Virus record (IMG/VR): IMGVR_UViG_3300046009_006031 | Span: 1 to 42,834 of that record | Length of the DNA: 42,834 nucleotides | Reading direction: 5' to 3' (one strand) | Origin: a virus | Shown: one piece after another, positions 1-5,579 of the stretch | Position numbering within the stretch: position 1 is the stretch's first letter | Layout: each line of letters opens with the position of its first letter | Notes under the pieces: model-generated | Seen by the model: only the letters and a program-made list of their open reading frames with translations | Told to the model about the DNA's origin: nothing | The model's database searches: none | Translations under genes and position numbers: made by a program

Positions 1-2
1 CA

Positions 3-35
3 ACTACCCCTTCCGTACTCCCCCCCCCTACCCCT
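3..35. repeat. left copy of terminal direct repeat
   Basis: This stretch recurs at 42801-42834 as ACTACCCCTTCCGTACT, a C-run, then TACCCCT. The left copy has 9 C and the right copy has 10. This is expected if a circular or terminally redundant genome was cut at an arbitrary point, with the C-run length read unevenly. The two bases before the repeat (CA here, CC at the right) do not match fully, so a short true terminal repeat is also possible. Confidence 0.8.
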
Positions 36-51
36 AGCATATACCCCCCCC
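4..51 (-). other. G-tract cluster, possible G-quadruplex near the packaging region
   Basis: The + strand carries C-runs of 4 (7-10), 9 (20-28), 4 (31-34) and 8 (44-51). The minus strand therefore has four G-runs separated by 9, 2 and 9 bases. That fits the pattern of a G-quadruplex, with an i-motif possible on the C strand. It is very unusual against such AT-rich surroundings. It lies next to the contig junction and a few hundred bases from the small terminase gene, where pac or cos sites are often found. Function is inferred only. Confidence 0.45.
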
Positions 52-81
52 TATAAATTCAGGAGAAGAAACAAATCAAGC

Positions 82-147
82 CTAGTCTTTATTATTCCAA
101 GACAAGACAGCAGACAAAACAAGAAAGACCAGTACTACTACAAACAT
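82..147 (-). CDS. possible 21-residue hydrophobic microprotein
   Basis: An ATG-started ORF of 21 codons encodes an almost wholly hydrophobic stretch (MFVVVLVFLVLSAVLS) followed by WNNKD, enough for one membrane helix. It lies downstream of the small terminase and the 53-residue ORF on the same strand, within the possible late transcript. No Shine-Dalgarno is visible, as is normal for this genome. An ORF this short could occur by chance, so it is only a candidate. Confidence 0.25.
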   Translation of the reverse strand: MFVVVLVFLVLSAVLSWNNKD

Positions 148-218
148 AAACAGGGGGTATACATACTATCACTCAATAGATAAACTCTTCTTATATGGGC
201 AATTTTAGGCTCTATATT

Positions 219-380
219 TTAGCCATTGACAAACTCTGATATTATTCGCTCTAGTACTGGATTATTTAGCTTTCTATTTAATAAAATCATCTCAATCAAT
301 GATAAATAAAGCTCTTCAGCTTCATCTATAATCTCAATATACTTTTCAGCTTCTCCCTCAATGTCAATGATTTCTAACAT
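219..380 (-). CDS. hypothetical acidic 53-residue protein
   Basis: The ORF begins MLEIIDIEGEAEKYIEIID and ends near SEFVNG. It is acidic, has no Cys, and its regular Glu/Ile/Leu spacing suggests a helical or coiled-coil fold. It lies 37 bases after the small terminase stop and would be co-transcribed with it from the late promoter at 926-942. A purine-rich GGAGAG stands about 12 bases before the ATG, one of the few Shine-Dalgarno-like sites here. The family is not recognised. Its place next to terS hints at a packaging-related role, which is inference. Confidence 0.6.
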   Translation of the reverse strand: MLEIIDIEGEAEKYIEIIDEAEELYLSLIEMILLNRKLNNPVLERIISEFVNG

Positions 381-417
381 ATTATTTTATTCTCTCCTAT
401 ATGGGTCTAATGTTTAA

Positions 418-900
418 TTATTTCGCTAACTTATGCGGTTGCTCTTTTTCTATGAATTCAGCGTCTTTTGCTGTTTGTTGTCCTATTTTGACAGTTTTTG
501 GCTTGTCTAGCTTCTTTTTCTCTGGTGCTCTTATGATTCCAACGTGTTCAATTGTTCCAGTGTGGTTGATATTTTGATTATCACTCCAGCCAAAGCGGTT
601 TTTCATGTTCATGTACCAAAGGGCAGAGTTAAATTCTCTATTGTGAATGTTTAAGCGTCCCTGTTCTTCCCAATAACCTTGAGCAAGAAACTTCCCCAAT
701 TTTAAGGCGTCCGATAAAGTCTTTTCTTCTTCCTTCCATCTATAAAATAAATCAAGGGAAAGACTTCCAAGATTATTGTATAAAAATCTAAAGACTTCCC
801 TTTCACTTGCTCCTTGATTACAGAGATTAATCACGTGCTCGATATAATCAATAGGAAGTATTTTCTCCGCTTCTTTAAGGGTTTTTTTAGGTCGTGGCAT
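418..900 (-). CDS. terS: terminase small subunit (TerS-like)
   Basis: This 160-residue protein probably recognises the packaging site and brings DNA to the large terminase. A basic start (MPRPKKTLKEAEKI) is followed by a helix-turn-helix-like segment at about 17-60 (IEHVINLCNQGASEREVFRF). A helical middle contains ALWYMNMKNRFGWSD at about 93-107, a signature seen in many small terminases. The C-terminus is basic and low in complexity. Length fits the family. A late promoter lies immediately upstream. If the genome is circular, this gene heads the leftward run through the contig junction to the tRNAs, methyltransferase and large terminase. The assignment rests on motif memory, not a search. 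Confidence 0.72.
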   Translation of the reverse strand: MPRPKKTLKEAEKILPIDYIEHVINLCNQGASEREVFRFLYNNLGSLSLDLFYRWKEEEKTLSDALKLGKFLAQGYWEEQGRLNIHNREFNSALWYMNMKNRFGWSDNQNINHTGTIEHVGIIRAPEKKKLDKPKTVKIGQQTAKDAEFIEKEQPHKLAK

Positions 901-925
901 AAATAAAATATTTAGTATTAGCTAT

Positions 926-942
926 ATATTAGCATTTTGAAA
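926..942 (-). promoter_or_regulatory. late promoter copy 1 (terS)
   Basis: Read leftward this is TTTCAAAATGCTAATAT, a member of the nine-copy late promoter family (consensus TTTCAAAATGCTATAAT). The -10 is slightly altered. There is no TTGACA at the usual distance. It lies about 25 bases before the terS start. Confidence 0.7.
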
Positions 943-962
943 TAATAATATCAAAAAAGTAC

Positions 963-991
963 TTGACAAGTTTAACCTTTTTTGTTATAAT
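963..991 (+). promoter_or_regulatory. rightward early promoter
   Basis: A consensus sigma70-type promoter: TTGACA at 963-968, a 17-base spacer, and TATAAT at 986-991. It faces the + strand small-gene operon. The whole 29 bases differ at one position from the leftward promoter at 10869-10897, including the entire spacer, which implies shared control such as a common operator. Transcription should begin near 998. Confidence 0.9.
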
Positions 992-1192
992 CTAACTATA
1001 GAAAATTACAGGTGCGCCGAGTTTATAACTAACCGAGCCAACGCCTCAAATTCTATCAGAGACAGTAACACTACTACAGAATACACAACAACAGCCAGGC
1101 GACTTTATAGAATCAGTACAGATTGCTATATAATAGGCGGAAATTGCAAATGTGTATTTTGTGGAGTGATTACAAATTAAATACACTACACT
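992..1192 (+). other. long 5' leader of the rightward early operon
   Basis: About 195 bases lie between the predicted start of transcription and the first ATG with no convincing ORF. The leader holds AATTCTATCAGAGACA at 1049-1064 followed by AACACTAC at 1067-1074; the same pair occurs at 24549-24576. It ends with TACACTAC at 1182-1189, three bases before the ATG. Locally it is richer in G and C than its surroundings and may be structured, but I could not find one clear fold. Confidence 0.5.
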
Positions 1193-1390
1193 ATGACAAA
1201 TATTTTTAGATTCTCACAAGTTCGAGCACTACAGGGGGAGGGGTTTAAATTAGTTGACGCGTTGCGTTTAGCTTATAAAGATTTATATTATACACAATAC
1301 AGAAAAACAAATAATTTGTTTTATGTATTAGAGACTATTTTGGGAGGTTTTATTTTGTCAATTCCTTTTGTTTTCTTTTTGTTCGTTTAA
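1193..1390 (+). CDS. hypothetical small membrane protein, first early gene
   Basis: This 65-residue protein has a soluble basic N-terminal part with a helix-like start (MTNIFRFSQVRALQGEGF). A single strong membrane segment lies at about 46-65 (LETILGGFILSIPFVFFLFV) and ends at the C-terminus, as in tail-anchored proteins. It is the first gene after the early promoter and has the AACACTAC-type leader motif three bases before its ATG. No family is recognised. Being first in an early operon fits host takeover or superinfection exclusion, but that is inference. Confidence 0.65.
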   Translation: MTNIFRFSQVRALQGEGFKLVDALRLAYKDLYYTQYRKTNNLFYVLETILGGFILSIPFVFFLFV

Positions 1391-1414
1391 TTATTAGATA
1401 ATTAATTTTATAAT

Positions 1415-1588
1415 ATGAAAGGCACAAAACACTACAGAACAAAGCAAGGGAAATTGATTAGTCTATGGAAAATAGACGATGGAAAAAATAAGGGAAAATA
1501 TTTAATAGGAATACAGGGAACAAGTGAATGGTATTCAGTAGCAAAAGAAGAGATTCAAAACACATTAACAAGATTATATAATTATTAG
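1415..1588 (+). CDS. hypothetical basic 57-residue protein
   Basis: The ORF starts MKGTKHYRTKQGKLISLW and ends TLTRLYNY, is rich in Lys and aromatic residues, and has no membrane segment. It sits 24 bases after the preceding gene in the same operon. The middle (GKYLIGIQGTSEWYSV) reads like a small beta-rich domain. Codon use and AT-rich spacing resemble the neighbouring small genes, so it is probably real. Function unknown. Confidence 0.6.
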   Translation: MKGTKHYRTKQGKLISLWKIDDGKNKGKYLIGIQGTSEWYSVAKEEIQNTLTRLYNY

Positions 1589-1610
1589 CAATAGAGCAAA
1601 TTCAAAAGAT

Positions 1611-1805
1611 ATGACTACAAGACAAGACAAACCGCAATATATATATTTTGTCAGAGATAAAGCACTTGGCAAAAGTTGCACAGGTATATATTTTTTATCC
1701 TATAAACTAGAAGAGGCTTTAGAGTATATACACAAATTAAAAGAGGAGACAAACAACAACGACTTGATTATAGACAGGGAAAAATCATTATTTTTTAAAG
1801 TATAA
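1611..1805 (+). CDS. hypothetical protein, 60-residue paralogue family member 1
   Basis: This is a 64-residue member of a local family that also includes the ORFs at 1874, 2067 and 2510. The shared layout is an N-terminal strand (YIYFVRDKALG), a short turn with a GIY or YGIY-like element, an acidic helix (LEEALEYIHKLKEET) and a final strand (NDLIIDREKS). The ATG follows directly on the repeat AGAGCAAATTCAAAAGAT at 1593-1610. The fold looks like a small alpha/beta domain. Function is unknown; clustered small paralogues in early operons are often host-interacting proteins. Confidence 0.65.
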   Translation: MTTRQDKPQYIYFVRDKALGKSCTGIYFLSYKLEEALEYIHKLKEETNNNDLIIDREKSLFFKV

Positions 1806-1873
1806 ATGCAATAAGACAAATTCAAAAGGGGGTCGCATCCTACACGCAAATTATTAGATTTATATTAGAGATT

Positions 1874-2059
1874 ATGAAAAAACTATTTACAATATACAGT
1901 ATACAAGATAAAGAAAATAATAGTATTTATGGGATATATGATGGCTTTACTGAAGCTGAAGAATATATAGACGAATTACAATTAGAAACAGACAATGAAT
2001 TTATTATATATGAGCATATGGTAGATTTAGGAGAGGGAAAAATAGCAGTTAATGAATAG
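1874..2059 (+). CDS. hypothetical protein, 60-residue paralogue family member 2
   Basis: A 61-residue acidic protein and the clearest family member: MKKLFTIYSIQDKENN, then YGIYDGFTEAEEYIDELQ, then a final strand with NEFIIYEHMVDLG. It matches the 2510-2710 protein at IQDK, the YG turn and the EAEEYIxEL helix. It lies 68 bases after family member 1 and abuts member 3. No catalytic motif is visible. Confidence 0.7.
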   Translation: MKKLFTIYSIQDKENNSIYGIYDGFTEAEEYIDELQLETDNEFIIYEHMVDLGEGKIAVNE

Positions 2060-2066
2060 TAAACAT

Positions 2067-2237
2067 ATGGAAAAAACAATTTATATACTACAAAATATTG
2101 AGAATGTAGAGCAGTGGGGCGTCTATAAAACTTTACAGGATGCAGAGGATGCAAGATGGATAGAGATTGGATACCTCTCACCAGACAAAAGGGCAGAGGA
2201 GGGCAAAAAATGGGTGATAATAACTAAAAAAATATAG
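2067..2237 (+). CDS. hypothetical protein, 60-residue paralogue family member 3
   Basis: The start chosen is the ATG at 2067 (MEKTIYILQNIENVEQWG), which aligns with the N-termini of the paralogues. An upstream in-frame ATG at 2052 overlaps the previous stop and would add five residues. The protein keeps the pattern of strand, WGVY turn and acidic helix (LQDAEDARWIEI), then ends in a basic strand KKWVIITKKI. It is more diverged than members 2 and 4. Function unknown. Confidence 0.65.
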   Translation: MEKTIYILQNIENVEQWGVYKTLQDAEDARWIEIGYLSPDKRAEEGKKWVIITKKI

Positions 2238-2239
2238 GT

Positions 2240-2410
2240 GTGACTACAACAATAGAACAAATACAAAAAGAAATTAGAGAAGATATAGAGCTATATTACA
2301 ATTTACATAATCAAAAAGACGCCGACCTGTTACAGCACTGCGTCTTAATGACTGATGAATTGGTAAAAGAGCAAATTCAAAGAATAGACAGGGGGCTAAT
2401 TACTTTTTAG
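2240..2410 (+). CDS. hypothetical 56-residue helical protein, GTG start
   Basis: The frame opens with GTG two bases after the preceding stop: (V/M)TTTIEQIQKEIREDIELY, and ends RGLITF. It is predicted to be all-helical and contains KEQIQRI, encoded by the recurring DNA repeat GAGCAAATTCAAAG. There is no ATG in frame near the start, so GTG initiation coupled to the upstream gene is proposed. The 3' end overlaps the antisense Lys-rich ORF at 2400-2468. Function unknown. Confidence 0.5.
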   Translation: MTTTIEQIQKEIREDIELYYNLHNQKDADLLQHCVLMTDELVKEQIQRIDRGLITF

Positions 2411-2468
2411 CCTTCTTCTTACCCTTTTTCATCATTTTCTTTTTACCGTAACCTTTACCCATTGGCAT
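2400..2468 (-). CDS. 22-residue lysine-rich peptide, antisense in the early operon
   Basis: An ATG ORF on the minus strand encodes MPMGKGYGKKKMMKKGKKK followed by AKK. More than half the residues are Lys. Very short basic proteins starting MPxGKGxG are common in tailed phages and may bind nucleic acid, from my general memory of such annotations. It is the only leftward frame within the rightward operon, and its end overlaps the 2240-2410 gene by 11 bases. No strong promoter is visible. Composition argues against chance. Confidence 0.5.
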   Translation of the reverse strand: MPMGKGYGKKKMMKKGKKKAKK

Positions 2469-2509
2469 AGTATTAAAATATTAACTATTACAAATTAATT
2501 ATATCATAT

Positions 2510-2710
2510 ATGACAAACTTATATACAGCTTATATCATACAGGACAAAGACAACGTTGTTTATGGTCAGATATTCAATAATTATTATGATGCTGAAGACT
2601 ATATTCAAGAATTAAGAGATGAGGAATGGGAACCTGAAGATTTAGAACTTACTATCTATAAGTACGAAATAGACCTCACAAAAGGCACAAAAGCAAATTC
2701 AAATAATTAA
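2510..2710 (+). CDS. hypothetical protein, 60-residue paralogue family member 4
   Basis: A 66-residue protein starting MTNLYTAYIIQDKDNVVYG, with the family helix YDAEDYIQELRDEEW at about 26-40 and the closing strand LELTIYKYEIDL. It is closest to member 2. The C-terminal tail KANSNN is encoded by another copy of the AAAGCAAATTCAAA repeat (2690-2704). It lies 41 bases beyond the antisense peptide gene. Function unknown. Confidence 0.7.
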   Translation: MTNLYTAYIIQDKDNVVYGQIFNNYYDAEDYIQELRDEEWEPEDLELTIYKYEIDLTKGTKANSNN

Positions 2711-2720
2711 ATATTATATT

Positions 2721-2897
2721 ATGGAATCAAAAGATTTATACTACATCACAAAGACTTGGGAATATATAACAAATAGACTCTATAATAAAGAGATTTCAAT
2801 GGATAGAGCTATAGAGATTATTAAAAAGACTAGTATCCTGACTCAATATGAGAAGATGGAGGTACTAGAATCATTAAGAGAACAATATACTAGATAA
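2721..2897 (+). CDS. hypothetical 58-residue helical protein
   Basis: The ORF begins MESKDLYYITKTWEYITN and ends RREQYTR-like (LESLREQYTR). It is predicted to be entirely helical and amphipathic, with no membrane segment. It begins 10 bases after the preceding stop, in an AT-only gap typical of this operon. No family is recognised. The regular small-gene packing supports it being real. Confidence 0.6.
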   Translation: MESKDLYYITKTWEYITNRLYNKEISMDRAIEIIKKTSILTQYEKMEVLESLREQYTR

Positions 2898-2908
2898 TTA
2901 TTAAATGT

Positions 2909-3061
2909 ATGTATGCAAAAGAATTACAGCAAATCACTGAGATATTCAGAGAGGCTTCGGAATATAGCAAAAAAGCAAATGCAAAAAAGTCTGATATAAT
3001 TCAGAGTGAAGATGCAAAAGAGCAAATTCAAAGGAACGATTATAAATTAGATATTAAATAG
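2909..3061 (+). CDS. hypothetical 50-residue charged protein
   Basis: Three overlapping ATGs occur at 2905, 2909 and 2913. Only the frame from 2909 stays open long enough: MYAKELQQITEIFREASEY to NDYKLDIK, ending one base before the YopX ATG. The C-terminal half repeats KxxNAKKSD and AKEQIQR, encoded by two copies of the AGCAAATKCAAA repeat, so part of this gene may have arisen by repeat expansion. Function unknown. Confidence 0.5.
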   Translation: MYAKELQQITEIFREASEYSKKANAKKSDIIQSEDAKEQIQRNDYKLDIK

Positions 3062-3062
3062 T

Positions 3063-3470
3063 ATGAGAGAGACTAAATTTAGAGCTTGGGATAAAATAAA
3101 CAAGAAAATGTTTTATCTTGGAGATATTGGGGATATTGTAGACAGAGAATATATATCAGAAGAACAAAGAGAATTGTTTTGGAGTGATAATGTAATACTA
3201 TTGCAATCTACAGGGCTACTCGATAAAAATGGAGTAGAGATTTATGAGGGGGATATTGTTGGAGACGCAGAAGATTGGGCGATAGTTATATGGTGTGATA
3301 AATGTATAGGGTGGCAATTAGCTTGGTATGATTCTGGTGTAAATAAAAAAAGATGTCATATGTGCGATGGGAACTTTGATATTACAGAAACATTTGAAAA
3401 AGGTATTGCCGACAACGGAGAAAAAGTCATTGGCAACATATACGAGAACCCTGAATTATTAGATAAATAA
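3063..3470 (+). CDS. YopX family protein
   Basis: This 135-residue protein matches the YopX family, which is common in phages of Firmicutes and other hosts and has no settled function. Diagnostic features are the opening REIKFRAWD-like MRETKFRAWDKINKKM, the central LLQSTGLLDKNGVEIYEGDIV at about 59-79, and the C-terminal VIGNIYENPELL. Two Cys pairs (CDKC at about 82-85 and CHMC at about 101-104) sit where many members vary and could bind zinc. Length is typical. It overlaps no neighbour and is followed by a long noncoding stretch with a strong RNA fold. Confidence 0.88.
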   Translation: MRETKFRAWDKINKKMFYLGDIGDIVDREYISEEQRELFWSDNVILLQSTGLLDKNGVEIYEGDIVGDAEDWAIVIWCDKCIGWQLAWYDSGVNKKRCHMCDGNFDITETFEKGIADNGEKVIGNIYENPELLDK

Positions 3471-3504
3471 ACGCCTATGATATACTTGTACTAGTACATT
3501 AAAA

Positions 3505-3638
3505 TATAGAGTTCTCAATGGAGGGGAAAAAAGCGAGGGAAATGGTTACGGCAACAACCTTCCCACTTGTATGAAAAACTACATTAGTCAGCAATATAAT
3601 CGCCGATAAATATTGCTCCCTCCCTTGAGAACTTTATA
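3505..3638 (+). ncRNA. structured RNA: long stem, multiway junction, possible kissing loop
   Basis: The outer stem pairs 3505-3525 with 3618-3638 at 20 of 21 positions. Inside, 3537-3547 pairs with 3556-3564 (two-base bulge), leaving loop ACGGCAAC. A second hairpin pairs 3590-3597 with 3610-3617, eight perfect pairs, leaving loop AATCGCCGATAA. The loops contain CGGC (3549-3552) and GCCG (3602-3605), which are fully complementary and could kiss. A weaker arm at 3565-3588 completes a four-way junction. It lies between yopX and the NSG-repeat gene on the transcribed strand. I recognise no known riboswitch or ribozyme core. Confidence 0.65.
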
Positions 3639-3665
3639 TCTAATTATTAACATAATATTATTTAT

Positions 3666-4238
3666 ATGACAGACAACCAAAACAACTCAGGATACTATAA
3701 TTCAGGAGATGAGAATTCAGGATACTATAATTCAGGAGACTTTAACTCAGGAAACTGTAACTCAGGAGACTGTAACTCAGGACATAGGAATTCAGGAGAT
3801 GGGAATTCAGGATACTGGAATAAATGCGACAAAGAAACTGGATTTTTTAACTCTGTTGAACCAGAAACAATTAGAGTATTTAATAAACCTTGTAATATTG
3901 ATACTTGGAATAACACAGAAAAACCTAATTTTATATATTTTAACTTAACAAAATGGATAGATAAGGAAAATATGACAAATGAAGAAAAAGAACAAAATCC
4001 CGATTATGAAACAACTACCGGGTATCTTAAAACATATACTTATAAAGAAGCTTGGGCTAATGCTTGGGCTAATGCTACAGATAAAGATAAAGAATTACTT
4101 TATGCTTTGCCTAACTTTGACGCTGAGGTATTCAAAGAAATATCTGGAATTGATGTCAATATTAGCAATAAGAAAACTGTTACCCTAGAATTAACTGATG
4201 AACAATTAGAAAAAATTAAAACCATATTAGGCAACTAA
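3666..4238 (+). CDS. NSG-type pentapeptide-repeat protein
   Basis: The N-terminal 50 residues are about eight consecutive five-residue repeats of the type xxNSG (NSGYYNSGDENSG and on), resembling the Pentapeptide_2 (NxGxx) pattern rather than the classic A(D/N)LXX. The rest (about 60-190) is a soluble domain with a conserved-looking TYKEAWANAWANATDKDK segment and a C-terminal strand-helix TVTLELTDEQLEKIKTI. Such repeats usually form stacked beta structures. The DNA shows matching imperfect 15-base repeats, so copy number may vary between relatives. The role is unknown; DNA mimicry or surface binding are possibilities. Confidence 0.75.
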   Translation: MTDNQNNSGYYNSGDENSGYYNSGDFNSGNCNSGDCNSGHRNSGDGNSGYWNKCDKETGFFNSVEPETIRVFNKPCNIDTWNNTEKPNFIYFNLTKWIDKENMTNEEKEQNPDYETTTGYLKTYTYKEAWANAWANATDKDKELLYALPNFDAEVFKEISGIDVNISNKKTVTLELTDEQLEKIKTILGN

Positions 4239-4367
4239 ACACCGCTTATTTCTGTTGACTCGAAAGAGTATTATAATTAATTTAAACATATTAAAACACT
4301 ATATATCAGACCTTATTTAAACTACCACTGGCACAAACACGACAAACTAAAAAACAAATGCAAAAGA

Positions 4368-4913
4368 TTGATTGCAATTATACCAGTAATTCTAATCATC
4401 AGTATTTTCACATATTACGATATTGCAAATGCTAAAGAGTTATCCACAAACTATTCACAACCTACTCAAATTGTTTATGGAATTGCACCAACTGAGACTA
4501 TAATTACACCTAAAGAAATTGCACAGGAGCAAATTCAAAGAGTTGAACCTATTCCTACTACCCCTAAACCTAAAACTATCGTCAAAAGAGCAGTTTCTCC
4601 TCAAATAACATATAATGGAAGCTGTTATGACTATGTAGATGAGATAGCTGGGAAGTATGGAGTAGATGCAGGACTTATGAGAAGGATTATTAAAGCTGAA
4701 TCTGGTGGAAATGCAAATGCAAAGAATAGAAACTCTACTGCCTCAGGTTGTGGTCAATTCATTAAGAGAACTTGGGAAGGTACTTTAAGACAAATGGGTA
4801 GAGAATATATATCTCCTTTTGATGCTAGAACAAATGTAGAAGCTATGGCTTTTAAGATATCTAGAGGAGGGATTGGAGCTTGGAACGCTAGTAAAAGTAA
4901 ATGGAGTAAATAA
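4368..4913 (+). CDS. lytic transglycosylase (SLT-like) with signal anchor
   Basis: Cleaves peptidoglycan glycan strands; likely acts at the envelope for lysis or entry. From the TTG at 4368: membrane segment at about 2-20, a Pro-rich linker at about 30-80, then an SLT-type domain with IIKAESGGN (catalytic Glu 111), SGCGQF and W-G-I-G-AW elements near the end. No in-frame ATG exists. The frame is open upstream to 4281 and reads RPYLNYHWHKHDKLKNKCKR, a plausible basic N-region. Initiation at ATT 4290 or ATC 4305 would give a normal positive-inside anchor, so the true start is uncertain. Confidence 0.8.
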   Translation: MIAIIPVILIISIFTYYDIANAKELSTNYSQPTQIVYGIAPTETIITPKEIAQEQIQRVEPIPTTPKPKTIVKRAVSPQITYNGSCYDYVDEIAGKYGVDAGLMRRIIKAESGGNANAKNRNSTASGCGQFIKRTWEGTLRQMGREYISPFDARTNVEAMAFKISRGGIGAWNASKSKWSK

Positions 4914-4927
4914 CTAACTATAAACTT

Positions 4928-5305
4928 ATGATTAAATTATTGATAGTAATATTTTGCGAAACTTTTGGATATTATAAATATCTTCGTAAAAAATATGGAT
5001 ATTGTTATGTTGAATTTAATATGTATAAAGATAATAATTTTCACGATTGTCATATAGTAAGATTAAAAAAAGATAAAAACAATATATATTATTTTAATAT
5101 ATGGAGTAAATACGGTAGGTGGATAGTTGATGTACTACCAGATAGAATTAGATTATCAGATGGTGGAGACCGTGTGTTAAACGCAAAATGGGTTACTAAA
5201 CCACCTGAAAACTATTTTTTACCAGAACAATATAAAAAATTTTATGAATATATGGATGAAAACAAATATTTTTATGGATTTCACGGAAGCTATTTTTTTA
5301 AATAA
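4928..5305 (+). CDS. hypothetical Tyr-rich 125-residue protein
   Basis: A 125-residue protein with many Tyr and Phe. The N-terminus (MIKLLIVIFCETFGYYKYL) may be a short hydrophobic helix. The middle, at about 35-80, has alternating beta-strand pattern (HIVRLKKDKNNIYYFNIW), and the end is YEYMDENKYFYGFHGSYFF. No family is recognised. Its 19 bases of leader just before the ATG are identical to those of the next gene (4909-4927 and 5301-5319), a duplicated intergenic unit. Late position in the early operon after the transglycosylase. Confidence 0.65.
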   Translation: MIKLLIVIFCETFGYYKYLRKKYGYCYVEFNMYKDNNFHDCHIVRLKKDKNNIYYFNIWSKYGRWIVDVLPDRIRLSDGGDRVLNAKWVTKPPENYFLPEQYKKFYEYMDENKYFYGFHGSYFFK

Positions 5306-5319
5306 CTAACTATAAACTT

Positions 5320-5517
5320 ATGGAAGAGAGAGCTAAATATACTAAACAATCAGATACTGCACCTAAAAAAAGAACCAGCTATAAGACACTGTACGAAATT
5401 CAAACTACTCTAAATTGGTACGGTAAATACAAAGAGTATAGACTTACCTTTATAAATAAAAGATATGAAGGTGATATGCTATCCTTTGAAGAATGGCTAG
5501 AGATGTTATTGAAATAA
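5320..5517 (+). CDS. hypothetical basic 65-residue protein
   Basis: Starts MEERAKYTKQSDTAPKKRT, then a helical part with LYEIQTTLNWYGKYKEYRL and an acidic end DMLSFEEWLEMLLK. It is the last gene of the rightward operon and ends 11 bases before the bidirectional terminator. Its leader duplicates that of the preceding gene. Function unknown; basic N-terminus could bind nucleic acid. Confidence 0.65.
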   Translation: MEERAKYTKQSDTAPKKRTSYKTLYEIQTTLNWYGKYKEYRLTFINKRYEGDMLSFEEWLEMLLK

Positions 5518-5528
5518 TAGAATAAGAC

Positions 5529-5562
5529 ACTAAAAAAGACCCCTATAAGAGGTCTTTTTAGT
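5529..5562. terminator. bidirectional terminator between converging early operons
   Basis: ACTAAAAAAGACC at 5529-5541 pairs with GGTCTTTTTAGT at 5551-5562, with a nine-base loop and one bulged A. There are A-runs on the 5' side and T-runs on the 3' side, so it works as an intrinsic terminator on both strands. It lies exactly between the rightward (ends 5517) and leftward (ends 5580) operons. Confidence 0.9.
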
Positions 5563-5579
5563 TTAGGTATAGATTTATA

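Noticed and set aside
1927-2181. 84-codon frame on the minus strand
   Set aside because: It is the antisense shadow of the 1874 and 2067 genes, with no leader or family features.
3709-3948. Second frame across the NSG-repeat gene
   Set aside because: Repeats of QETLTQETVTQ simply mirror the 15-base DNA repeats in another frame; the NSG frame is longer and continues into a normal domain.
4255-4280. Promoter TTGACT with TATAAT before the transglycosylase
   Set aside because: The two boxes are only about 11 bases apart, too close for a sigma70 promoter.
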